Source: Microcoleus vaginatus PCC 9802
Lineage (GTDB): Bacteria; Cyanobacteriota; Cyanobacteriia; Cyanobacteriales; Microcoleaceae
NCBI GenBank assembly: GCA_022701275.1
Contig: CP031740.1
Span: forward strand, 1,995,001 to 2,059,000
Length of the DNA: 64,000 nt
Direction: 5' to 3'
Positions within the stretch are counted from its first letter, which is position 1. Every line of letters begins with the position of its first letter. Shown piece by piece: positions 8,538-17,400 of this stretch. The notes beneath the pieces are model-generated. The model worked only from the letters and a program-made list of their open reading frames with translations, was not told where the DNA came from and did not search any database. The translations under genes were made by a program, and so were the position numbers.

Positions 8538-8569
8538 TTGACATTGACATTAATGTCAAGGTTTAGGGT
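8538..8569 (+). promoter_or_regulatory. MerR-type coaT promoter/operator for CoaR
   Basis: ttgaca (8538-8543) and tagggt (8564-8569) are separated by 20 bp, longer than the usual 17 and characteristic of promoters activated by DNA distortion by MerR proteins. The perfect 16-bp palindrome ttgacattaatgtcaa (8544-8559) fills the spacer. The site lies 33 bp upstream of the coaT ATG, which fits direct control by the divergent CoaR. Confidence 0.75.
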
Positions 8570-8601
8570 AAAGGAGTCATCTACCAAATCAAATTTCCCC
8601 A

Positions 8602-10536
8602 ATGACTCCCAATTCCCTCCCAATCTCTCGCCTCTGGCGCGTCGCCGCAGAACATCCCGACGCTTTAACAGCCGCCCTGTGCGGAATTCTAGTAATCTTG
8701 GGTTCGCTAGCCCTGCAATTCGGCTGGCTGGGTGTAGCCGTATTAATCTTGCCCGCAGCTTATGTTATCGGCGGCTATTCCAGTACCCGCGAAGGCTTAA
8801 CTACGCTTTTTCAAGAACGCGAATTAGATGTAGATTTGTTAATGATTGTGGCTGCTTTGGGCGCCGCCGGTTTGGGGCTATGGCGGCAAGAATATCATTT
8901 AATTGTTGACGGTGCGGTGTTGATTTTAATCTTTGCAATTAGCGGCGCGCTTGAAGGTTATGCTATGCAGCGGACTGAACGCAGCATCCGCAGTTTGATG
9001 AGCTTGACTGCGGATACAGCTAGGGTGGTAATGTACGGCGGGGAACGGGAAGTTGCGATCGACAAATTGGAAATTGGCGATTACATTTTAGTCAAGCCCG
9101 GAGAAATCATCCCCACAGATGCGATAATTATTGAAGGCTACAGTGCGATCGATCAAGCCTCGATTACCGGCGAATCGATGCCCGTGGAAAAAACCAGGGG
9201 CGATGAAGTCTATGCAGGTACAATTAACGGTGTCGGCGCGCTGAAACTCGAAGTTCATAAAACTCCAGAAAGCAGCTTGATTCAGCGAGTAATTCGCCTG
9301 GTTCAAGAAGCGCAAACAGCAGCGCCGCCTTCTCAAATGTTTGTGGAAAAATTCGAGCGCGGTTATGCTAAATTAATTGTCGGTTTAGGCTTGCTTCTGG
9401 CAACTTTGCCGCCCTTTGTTTTGGGCTGGAATTGGGAAGAGACAATCTATCGGGCGCTGATTTTCCTAGTAGTCGCGTCCCCCTGCGCGCTGATGGCTTC
9501 GATTATGCCGGCGCTGCTTTCGGGAATTGCTAACGGGGCGAGACAGGGGATTTTGTTTAAAAGTGGCGCGCAATTAGAGATGATTGGTAAAGTCAGGGCG
9601 ATCGCCTTTGACAAAACCGGAACTCTCACCAGGGGAAAACCTGAAGTTATCCAAATTGTACCAGCAGCCGGATATACTGAAACAGAAGTTCTGCAATTGG
9701 CTGCTGCTTTGGAAGCTCATTCCGAACACGCGATCGCCTCTGCAATTGTCAGCGCCGCCCAGCAGCAACAGTTACAATTGTCAACCGCTACCGATGTACA
9801 AGCAAAAATCGGTCAAGGAATTGTCGGCAAAGTCAACAATCAAATCATTGCCATTGGTAAAGCCGAATTTGTCGAAGCAACTTCCGAATTGACTCAAATC
9901 AGCCAGCAGTTGCAAGCCGAAGGTAAAACCGTTGTTTGGGTGGCAAAAGGCGATGGCTTACGCCCCGCTACGCTACGACTTTTAGGAATCATTGCAGTAG
10001 CAGATACCCTCCGCCCCGAAGCAGCAGCAACGGTAAAACGCTTGCAAAAATTAGGTGTAGAACATATAATTATGCTAACTGGCGACAACGAGCAAACAGC
10101 TCAACACATTGCCCGCCAATTAGGCATCACTGAAGTGTACGCCGAACTTTTGCCAGAAGACAAAGTGCAGGCAATTAAACAACTGCAAACCCAGTATCAA
10201 ACTGTAGCAATGGTGGGAGACGGCATCAACGACGCCCCCGCCCTCGCTCAAGCTTCGGTGGGAATTGCGATGGGTATTTCCGGGAGTGATGTTGCTTTAG
10301 AAACTGCTGATATCGTATTAATGGCAGATAAGTTAGAGCAACTAGCTAAAGCAATTAGCTTGGGCCGCCGCGCTCAAAATGTTGTCAAACAAAACATTGT
10401 TTTTGCACTCAGTTGCATTGTGCTGTTATTAGCGGCTAATTTTTTCGGAAATATGACCATGCCTTTCGGCGTCATCGGTCACGAAGGCTCTACAGTAATA
10501 GTAACCTTAAGCGGTTTGCGACTGCTGAGAAATTAG
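8602..10536 (+). CDS. coaT: CoaT, cobalt-exporting P1B-4-type ATPase
   Basis: A 644-residue inner-membrane metal pump. Visible P-type hallmarks are TGES (~189), the phosphorylation motif DKTGT (~336), and MVGDGINDAPALAQA near the C-terminus. The membrane metal site has SPC (VVASPCALMASIMPA, ~292) instead of CPC, and the last segment carries HEGSTVIVTLSGLRLL; SPC plus HEG(G/S)T defines the P1B-4 cobalt/zinc subgroup. There is no N-terminal CxxC metal-binding domain. It should export Co2+ to the periplasm and be induced through CoaR. An aaggag at 8571-8576 is too far from the ATG at 8602 to serve as a standard ribosome-binding site, and no closer one is seen. Confidence 0.93.
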   Translation: MTPNSLPISRLWRVAAEHPDALTAALCGILVILGSLALQFGWLGVAVLILPAAYVIGGYSSTREGLTTLFQERELDVDLLMIVAALGAAGLGLWRQEYHLIVDGAVLILIFAISGALEGYAMQRTERSIRSLMSLTADTARVVMYGGEREVAIDKLEIGDYILVKPGEIIPTDAIIIEGYSAIDQASITGESMPVEKTRGDEVYAGTINGVGALKLEVHKTPESSLIQRVIRLVQEAQTAAPPSQMFVEKFERGYAKLIVGLGLLLATLPPFVLGWNWEETIYRALIFLVVASPCALMASIMPALLSGIANGARQGILFKSGAQLEMIGKVRAIAFDKTGTLTRGKPEVIQIVPAAGYTETEVLQLAAALEAHSEHAIASAIVSAAQQQQLQLSTATDVQAKIGQGIVGKVNNQIIAIGKAEFVEATSELTQISQQLQAEGKTVVWVAKGDGLRPATLRLLGIIAVADTLRPEAAATVKRLQKLGVEHIIMLTGDNEQTAQHIARQLGITEVYAELLPEDKVQAIKQLQTQYQTVAMVGDGINDAPALAQASVGIAMGISGSDVALETADIVLMADKLEQLAKAISLGRRAQNVVKQNIVFALSCIVLLLAANFFGNMTMPFGVIGHEGSTVIVTLSGLRLLRN

Positions 10537-11035
10537 CCACGAAAAACCGCTAAAATCGAGGCAGAGCAAGAGTGAAATGCGTTCTCAGGCAGAGTCCATT
10601 GGTGACACTTTAACGTTAAACTAACCGTCTCTCTTGTTTATATCGAAGCCTAGATCCCCCCTAACCCCCCTTCTTAAGGGGGGGACAAGATTCTTCTCAA
10701 AGTCCCCCTTCTTAAGGGGGATTTAGGGGGATCGAGACTCAACAACAAGCGACATTTATTATGAGCTTCAGTCTTAAGCTGTTACCAATTGGCAGAGCCT
10801 GGGAACGAGAATCCGATCCGCGTTCATCTGCGGTTAAAACTTCAAAATATTAAGAAAAAATACAATTGTGTTTTTGTCACTCAAAATACGCTAGCGTCAA
10901 AAGTATTGAATCATACCAAAATCTGAAATTGCTCGAACCTGCAATAAAAATTAACCTCGAAAAAGTCTAGAAAATGGTATAGAACTGATTGCACCAAGAG
11001 CAATGGAAAACCAGTTTTCTGTTGGAGGCAAAGAT
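10537..11035. other. Gene-free region with a C/G-run palindrome
   Basis: The main feature is a nested palindrome at about 10652-10732: gatcccccctaa with its mirror tttagggggatc, around ccccccttcttaagggggg cores. Shorter relatives occur near 29897 and 57593. The promoter of the EF-G-like gene presumably lies in the A+T-rich part after 10850, but I cannot place it with confidence. Confidence 0.5.
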
Positions 11036-13102
11036 ATGAACGAAAAAGTCATTGGGGCCACGCGGAACGTTGCAATTGTTGGCCCTTATTTAAGCGGTAA
11101 AACCGCACTGCTCGAAAGTTTGCTGTCGGTGACAGGGACAATTACCCGCAAAGGAAATGTCAAAGATGGCAACACAATAGGTGATAGTTCGCCGGAAGCG
11201 CGCGATCGCCAAATGAGCGTAGAAGTAAACGCCGCCACCGCTGAATATGAAGGCGTCCGCTTCACATTTCTCGACTGTCCGGGCTCTGTAGAATTTGCCC
11301 AAGAAACTTACAATGCGCTGATTGGTGTGGATGCGGCGATAATTGTTTGCGAACCCGTTGCCGATCGCACTTTAACCCTCGCACCCCTGTTTAAATTCCT
11401 CGATGATTGGGAAATTCCCCACCTAGTTTTCATCAACAAGATCGATCGAGCTTACACAGACGAAACTACTTGCGGCAGCAACTTCACCGAGGTGATCGAC
11501 GCGCTCAAATCCGTTTCCAGTAGACCGATCGTACCTCACCAATATCCGATCGGCAAAAACGAACAAATCATCGGTTTTATCGACTTAGTAACCGAACAAG
11601 CTTACCACTACCATCCGGGCGCCGCCGCAGATCCCGTCCCGCTTCCAGAACACCTCAAAGCACAAGAAAGCGCAGCGCGGCAGCAAATGCTCGAAGAATT
11701 GGCGAATTTTGACGACCATTTACTCGAAGAATTGCTCGAAGAAATCAATCCCGACGCCGAAGAAATTACCCGCGATTTAAAGATGGAATTAGGCGCAGAT
11801 TTAATTGTGCCAGTATTCATCGGCATCGCCGAACAAGATTTCGGCGTGCGGCCTCTGCTGGAAGCTTTGCTGAGGGAAGCGCCGACACCGGAAACTACAG
11901 CCGATCGCCGCGGTCTTATACAAAGTGAAAACAAAGTTCTGGCTCAAATCCTCAAAACCTATTACACGCCCCAAGGAGGCAAACTATCGTTAGTGAGAAT
12001 GTGGCGGGGGACGCTGGCAGACGGAGCAATTTTGAACGGCGTTCGAGTTAACGGTTTGTACCGCTTGACCGGCCAGCAAACGCAAAGTTTGCAGTCTGTC
12101 AGCGCCGGGGAAATTGTGGCTGTGGGAAGGCTAGAAGGCGTGAAAACAGGCGATACGCTGGCGATCGACCGATCGGAAGAATTGCCAAAAGCCGAAATCA
12201 TCCCACCTGTCTACGCACTGGCGATCGTCCCAGAAAAGCGCAACGATGAAGTTAAGCTGAGCTCGGCTTTAGCTAAATTGCTAGAAGAAGACCCATCTTT
12301 AGTCTGGGAACAGCACGGCGACACTCACGAAATTATACTTTGGGGTCAAGGCGAAATCCACCTGAAAGTAGCTTTAGACAGGTTGCGCCGCAAGTATAAC
12401 TTGCCGATGGTAACTCACTTACCGCAAGTGCCGTACAAAGAAACCATCCGCAAACCAGCATCTTCCATCCACGGGCGCTACAAACACCAAAGCGGCGGGC
12501 ACGGACAGTTTGGCGACGTGTACCTCGACATTCAACCGCAGCCCCGCGGAGAAGGTTTCACCTTTAGCGACAAAATAGTCGGCGGCGTCGTCCCAAAACA
12601 GTATATTCCCGGCGTGGAAGTGGGAGTGCGCGAGTATTTGGACCGCGGCCCGCTGGGTTTCCCGGTGGTAGACGTAGCGGTGACGCTGACGAACGGTTCC
12701 TACCATTCAGTGGACAGTTCCGAACAAGCTTTCAAGCAAGCCGCGCGTTTGGCGATGCAGGAGGGAATGACCAAGTGCGAACCGGCATTGCTGGAGCCGA
12801 TCGCCAAAGTTGAAATTTGCGCTCCGAACGAGTGTACATCAAAGGTGTTGCAGTTGGTCAGCGGACACCGCGGCCAAATTCTCGGCTACGAAGGTAAACA
12901 AGACTGGAAGGGATGGGATGCAGTTTCTGCTTATTTGCCGATCGCCGAAATGCAGAATTTGATCGTTGAATTGCGATCGCAGACAATGGGAGTCGGATTT
13001 TTTAATTGGGAGTTCGATCGATTGCAAGAAGTGCCGGAACCTTTAGCTAAGCGGGTTTTGCTAACGACTGGCGGCAATGGAAACGGTAACGGTAAAAGTT
13101 AA
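11036..13102 (+). CDS. EF-G-like translational GTPase paralogue
   Basis: A 688-residue relative of elongation factor G. The G1 loop is GPYLSGKT rather than the canonical xHIDAGKT; G3 reads DCPG where most EF-Gs have DTPGH; G4 is NKID. Domains II-V follow, with the EF-G-typical KHQSGGHGQFGDV and VSAYLPIAEMQNLIVELRSQTMG. The motif set fits the divergent EF-G2-type subfamily rather than the housekeeping FusA, so a role in routine translocation is uncertain. I prefer the ATG at 11036 because ggagg (11024-11028) precedes it by 7 nt; the in-frame ATG at 11003 lacks such a site. A strong hairpin follows the stop. A complete cyanobacterial genome should also hold a standard fusA elsewhere. Confidence 0.85.
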   Translation: MNEKVIGATRNVAIVGPYLSGKTALLESLLSVTGTITRKGNVKDGNTIGDSSPEARDRQMSVEVNAATAEYEGVRFTFLDCPGSVEFAQETYNALIGVDAAIIVCEPVADRTLTLAPLFKFLDDWEIPHLVFINKIDRAYTDETTCGSNFTEVIDALKSVSSRPIVPHQYPIGKNEQIIGFIDLVTEQAYHYHPGAAADPVPLPEHLKAQESAARQQMLEELANFDDHLLEELLEEINPDAEEITRDLKMELGADLIVPVFIGIAEQDFGVRPLLEALLREAPTPETTADRRGLIQSENKVLAQILKTYYTPQGGKLSLVRMWRGTLADGAILNGVRVNGLYRLTGQQTQSLQSVSAGEIVAVGRLEGVKTGDTLAIDRSEELPKAEIIPPVYALAIVPEKRNDEVKLSSALAKLLEEDPSLVWEQHGDTHEIILWGQGEIHLKVALDRLRRKYNLPMVTHLPQVPYKETIRKPASSIHGRYKHQSGGHGQFGDVYLDIQPQPRGEGFTFSDKIVGGVVPKQYIPGVEVGVREYLDRGPLGFPVVDVAVTLTNGSYHSVDSSEQAFKQAARLAMQEGMTKCEPALLEPIAKVEICAPNECTSKVLQLVSGHRGQILGYEGKQDWKGWDAVSAYLPIAEMQNLIVELRSQTMGVGFFNWEFDRLQEVPEPLAKRVLLTTGGNGNGNGKS

Positions 13103-13114
13103 GTAATTGTCTTA

Positions 13115-13147
13115 AAAAACCCGGTTTCTTGAAGAAACCGGGTTTTT
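13115..13147 (+). terminator. Hairpin terminator after the EF-G-like gene
   Basis: aaaaacccggtttctt and aagaaaccgggttttt form a near-perfect palindrome ending in a T run, 12 nt after the stop. It is symmetric and could work in both directions. Confidence 0.75.
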
Positions 13148-13190
13148 GCACGAGTTGCCATTAAAATTTATTGGGAGCAATTCCCATTTA

Positions 13191-13315
13191 CCTCACATCT
13201 TGCACCATTCTCAAGAAAAGGCAAGATGCCTGTTCCACAAAGAGTGAATTTTCTTGTGGAACAGGCATCTTGCCTTTTCATAAAAAGCTTATTGAGAAGG
13301 GTGCAACATCTCAGA
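13191..13315. repeat. Second copy of the MITE-like inverted repeat
   Basis: Outer arms tcacatcttgcaccattctc and a mirrored gagaagggtgcaacatctca enclose aaggcaagatgcctgttccacaa (13217-13239) and its mirror ttgtggaacaggcatcttgcctt (13254-13276). It matches the element between coaR and coaT in arm order and spacing. Confidence 0.65.
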
Positions 13316-13324
13316 TTTACCGGA

Positions 13325-13729
13325 TTATTGAGTTAACTTACTTAACGCTGTAATAATATTCTCAGCTAGCATTAACGCAGTTCTCGCTTCTCTTTGTAAG
13401 TTAAACATAGTATCTTCATAATCAGCTTTATTCCTAAGTTCTCTCAATCTGCTTAAATTTTCACCTATTTTGACCATATTTTTCAGTTGAGTGGGGTGGT
13501 ATATAAATTCTTTTGCTACATATTGATGTTCGTTGATATCGCGATTCTTACGAAAAAGTCTTGGGTCTTTTTCAATGTCGCGCAAGTAATTTCGCGCTAG
13601 GCAAAATGTCGAATAGTATGCTCTACTTATCGCCGATCGCAACTTGGCTTCCCTGTTACCTGAACAGTCACTATTTGTGGCAGCTAATTCTTGAGCTAAA
13701 TTCAAATATTCAGACCAATCAAATCTCAT
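13325..13729 (-). CDS. HEPN-family protein (UPF0332-like)
   Basis: A 134-residue, mostly helical protein. AISRAYYSTFCLARNYL and LRELRNKADYED are the two signature helices of UPF0332/COG1895 HEPN proteins. The ribonuclease motif Rx4-6H of toxic HEPNs is not visible; the equivalent position reads RNKADY, as is common in this subgroup, so nuclease activity is doubtful. The start is the ATG at 13729, one base after the stop of the upstream gene (13731) and preceded by a ggga ribosome-binding site; longer in-frame starts lie inside that gene. Many relatives pair with MNT nucleotidyltransferases, but here the partner is a coiled-coil protein, with a TPR-CHAT gene upstream. Confidence 0.75.
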   Translation of the reverse strand: MRFDWSEYLNLAQELAATNSDCSGNREAKLRSAISRAYYSTFCLARNYLRDIEKDPRLFRKNRDINEHQYVAKEFIYHPTQLKNMVKIGENLSRLRELRNKADYEDTMFNLQREARTALMLAENIITALSKLTQ

Positions 13730-13730
13730 T

Positions 13731-14396
13731 TTATTCCCATTCAAGCCTAATATGTAAATCATTTTTGGGGGCAGCTCTTTTAGCTTCGAGCCACCAACTA
13801 TCATCAAGGATGTTTAACTTTGCAAAAGCTTCCTCGACTTCGAGTTTGGTGTAAATGGTAATCCACAGCGATCGCCAGTTTGCAATTTCTGGATCTGTTT
13901 TCACTTCCAAGCCTAATCTTGCCGTAGGAAATATCGCTAGAATGCGATCGTAACCTTCCAAAATCAAAGGTGCGATCGCTTCTTGTTCCATGATGATTTG
14001 AAAACTTTCTATAGGGTTTTCAACCGCGTACAGGCTTTTGATTTTATTAAAAGATGCAATTAAATTGTCAAAGGCTTTAGCTATTTCAGAGGGATTTTCC
14101 ATTTCTTCAGGCGGCTGAGAAAAGGAAGGGCTTAAATTTGCAGCATTGGTGCTGTAAATGCTGTCACTTGTCTCGTTGTAGCGTTTGTCTTTTGATTTTG
14201 CTTGGTACTGCTCTTTTAAGTCGAGGCGTTCTTTTGTGTAAATTTCGTTCAGAGTGTTGTTTTGTTCTGCTAATTTTTCTAAAGCCAATATCTGACGACT
14301 TATATTCTCTTCCAACTCGCCAAGCTGGACAGATGAATCTAGTTTAGCTAAAGCAGCGCCAAGGGCTTGCAGACTAATAATATCTCTTGCTTTCAT
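13731..14396 (-). CDS. Unknown coiled-coil protein between CHAT and HEPN genes
   Basis: A 221-residue protein I do not recognise. Residues ~5-75 are charged and heptad-like (ISRQILALEKLAEQ, KERLDLKEQYQAKSKD), predicting a coiled coil. After a Ser/Pro linker, residues ~105-221 form a compact domain containing LEGYDRILAIFP and LNILDDSWWLEAKRA. The gene begins 20 nt after the CHAT stop and ends one base before the HEPN start, so the three genes are very likely co-transcribed. Position suggests it is the cognate partner, possibly antitoxin or adaptor, of the HEPN protein; that is inference only. No nucleotidyltransferase GSxxxGxxxxxSDxD motif is present. Confidence 0.65.
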   Translation of the reverse strand: MKARDIISLQALGAALAKLDSSVQLGELEENISRQILALEKLAEQNNTLNEIYTKERLDLKEQYQAKSKDKRYNETSDSIYSTNAANLSPSFSQPPEEMENPSEIAKAFDNLIASFNKIKSLYAVENPIESFQIIMEQEAIAPLILEGYDRILAIFPTARLGLEVKTDPEIANWRSLWITIYTKLEVEEAFAKLNILDDSWWLEAKRAAPKNDLHIRLEWE

Positions 14397-14416
14397 AATA
14401 ATCGATGGTTTGGAAG

Positions 14417-17400
14417 TTAGGGATTAACTTTACCAGTAATTGTGAAACCTGCCCAGTGGTAGAGATCGGCATAAGGAGGTTTGTCAGATTCAATTTTAGC
14501 ACGCTCTCTGCGGATGAGGTTAGCTTCGTCTCTCAAATCTTGACTGCAACCGGAATTGTCTTTAATTATTTCAGACAATTCGAGATACCAGTTGGATAGT
14601 TCGCTGTAAGTAATAGTTCGGAGCCATTTTTGCGCTTGTTTAAGGGCTAGTGCCGGATGCAACTTATTTTGGCAACGCTGTTCGTTGAGAATTTGATAGA
14701 ACCGAATCATCATTAAAGCGCTAGATATCTCATCAACTATCCAAAGAGTGCTGAGGGCGTAAACAGCACCCGCAGCTAAAAAGCTGCTGGCTAAACCGAC
14801 AAATTCATCTATCAGTTCTTCTTTTCCTGTTATGCCAGTTTCGCAAGCGGAAAGGCAGACTAGATAATAGCTTTTCAAATCGAATTTGGCGATTTCTTGT
14901 GAAGTTAGGGGCTGTTTGTTTTTCAGGATTAGCGCTGACTGGGACGGCTGTTTTGTGTTGTGGTAGGCGTGACCTGTAAAATGGAATATGTCAGCAGTTT
15001 GTTGCAGAGCTTCTTTAAGATTGTCTGTGGTAGCTTGTGAACTGGAGATGGTATTGCAGTTAAGGTGAAAATTCGCGATCGCGGGCGCTTCTATTTCAGC
15101 AAAAAGTAATGGATCTGGGCTTTCTACCAACAGCAGAGACATTGAATGTGAGGGTTGTCTGTCTAGTCTGTCTATCCCAACTTGGATGCTGGGCAGATAA
15201 GTGATAGTGAAAAGATTATCGGAGAATAAAATGTGCAGTGGCAGCAGGTGCAAGTCGCGGTGGGGAATTAAGATTAAGTGTTGGATATTGGTGAGGTGCG
15301 TACAAATTTCGGGAATTTTGAGGATGTCAGCGAGTTGTTGCAATTGCGCTGTCATTGACTCGCGCCAGGGATGGGATTCTTTGTTTTGCTGTTTGCTGGT
15401 AGTTTTGCCGTAATTTTGATAGCTGGTTTTCCACTTTTTCAGCCATTTTTCTAAACTCTGACTGTTGTCCTTTGGGAATAAGTCGCACAGAGGTGTGGCG
15501 AGCACTTCAAACTTTTCTAGGGTAATGATAAAAGCAGTCAGGGAAACTGGGCTCAGATGCCAGTAAATAATCGCCGTTTCGGTGGTGTTTGCCAGGAAGT
15601 CTCGGATTTGGGGATAAGTCGGGCTTTCGGTGCGGTTTTGCCAACCTGCGCGCATCCATTGCAGGCAAAAGTTTTTCCGCAATTCGGCTTTTTCCAGTGC
15701 ATTTACCTTGTCGCCAGACTGAACGAGGGTATCGACTTCTAACTGGTAAAGTCCGGCAAATTTGCGCTGGAGTCGCAGTTTTATGTCCGGGTGAGTGTCA
15801 TCGTCTAAAATTAATTGTTCTAGCAGGATAGTAGCTTCGTTAAGGTACTCGCTAGCTTTGGGATCTCCCAAACTACGACAGACGGTAATTAAGTCTTGCA
15901 ATACTTCTAAATAAGTTTCTGGGATCAGGGGTGATTTCAAGAAGTCGCGGGCTTGTTCGTAGCTGGCTTTGGCTTTGTGGAAAGATTCAAAATAAGTGGC
16001 TGTTTGTTTGCCATGTTGGTAATGTGCCTGGCCTTTTCGTTGGTGCAATGTGCCACAAGCGAAACGATAGTCACGGTTGCTAGGCTGATATTTCTGTAAG
16101 CCTTCATCCCAGTTTTGAATAGCTTCACTGTAGCGCCCTAAGTAGAACAATGCCGAACCTCGATTGGCCCAAGCTTGCCAGAATTGATTGCCTGTAATTT
16201 CTAAGGCTTTGTCGAAGGCTGCGATCGCCTCACTGTTGCGGCCCAAACCTCTTCGGGCACTGCCCAGCCCGTTCCAGGCAATGTGGAATTTGGGATCAAT
16301 TTCTAAGGCTTTCTCGTAGGCTGCGATCGCCTCACTGTAGCGGCCCAACTCTCCTAGGGCATTGCCCAGCCCGTTCCAGGCAAAGTGGAATTTGGGATCA
16401 ATTTCTAAGGCTTTCTCGTAGACTGCGATCGCCTCACTGTAGCGGCCCAAAGCATTTAGGACATTGCCCAGCCCGTGCCAGGCAAAGTGGAATTTGGGAT
16501 CAATTTCTAAGGCTTTCTCGAAGGCTGCGATCGCCTCACTGTAGCGGCCCAAATCATTTAGGGGAGCGCCCAGCCCGTTCCAGGCATGGTGGAATTTGGG
16601 GTCAATTTCTAAGGCTTTCTTGAAGGCTGCGATCGCCTCACTGTTGCGGCCCAAAGCATTTAGGGCATTGCCCAGCCCCTTCCAGGCAATGTGCGCTTTG
16701 GGGTCAATTTCTAAGGCTTTCTCGAAGGCTGCGATCGCCTCACTGTTGCGGCCCAAAGCATTTAGGGTAATGCCCAGCCCGTGCCAGGCAATGTGCTCTT
16801 TGGGGTCAATTTCTAAGGCTTTCTCGAAGGCTGCGATCGCCTCACTGTTGCGGCCCAAAGCATTTAGGGTAATGCCCAGCCCGTGCCAGGCAATGTGCTC
16901 TTTGGGGTCAATTTCTAAGGCTTTCTCGAAGGCTGCGATCGCCTCACTGTTGCGGCCCAAATCATTTAGGGGAGCACCCAGCCCGTTCCAGGCATGGTGG
17001 AATTTGGGGTCAATTTCTAAGGCTTTCTCGAAGGCTGCGATTGCCCCTTTTAAATTTCCTGCATAATAGCGCTCGACTCCTTGGTTATATAATTCTATAG
17101 CCTCTTGACTGATTTCTATTTCTATTGATTCTGACTCCGAGGTTAAATCCGATTGATTAGCATCCAATGAATTATCTGTAGAAGAAACACTGACACCCTC
17201 CCTTCCCAACAATCGAGAAACAATATTTTCACTTATCTCCGAGCGCCCTTCCTCATCCTTCCGAATCAAACTCTCCCCAGCTAACAATTGCCTGCCGATA
17301 GTGCCAGCTACCTGACTAATTTTCCCGCAATTAATCTCACCCAGCCGCACCATCCGCCCACCCAATTCTAAATTCGTTTCCGGGGATACCAGCAATCTTT

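Noticed and set aside
16596..17066. Rightward 156-residue repetitive ORF
   Set aside because: It is the antisense shadow of the TPR repeats.
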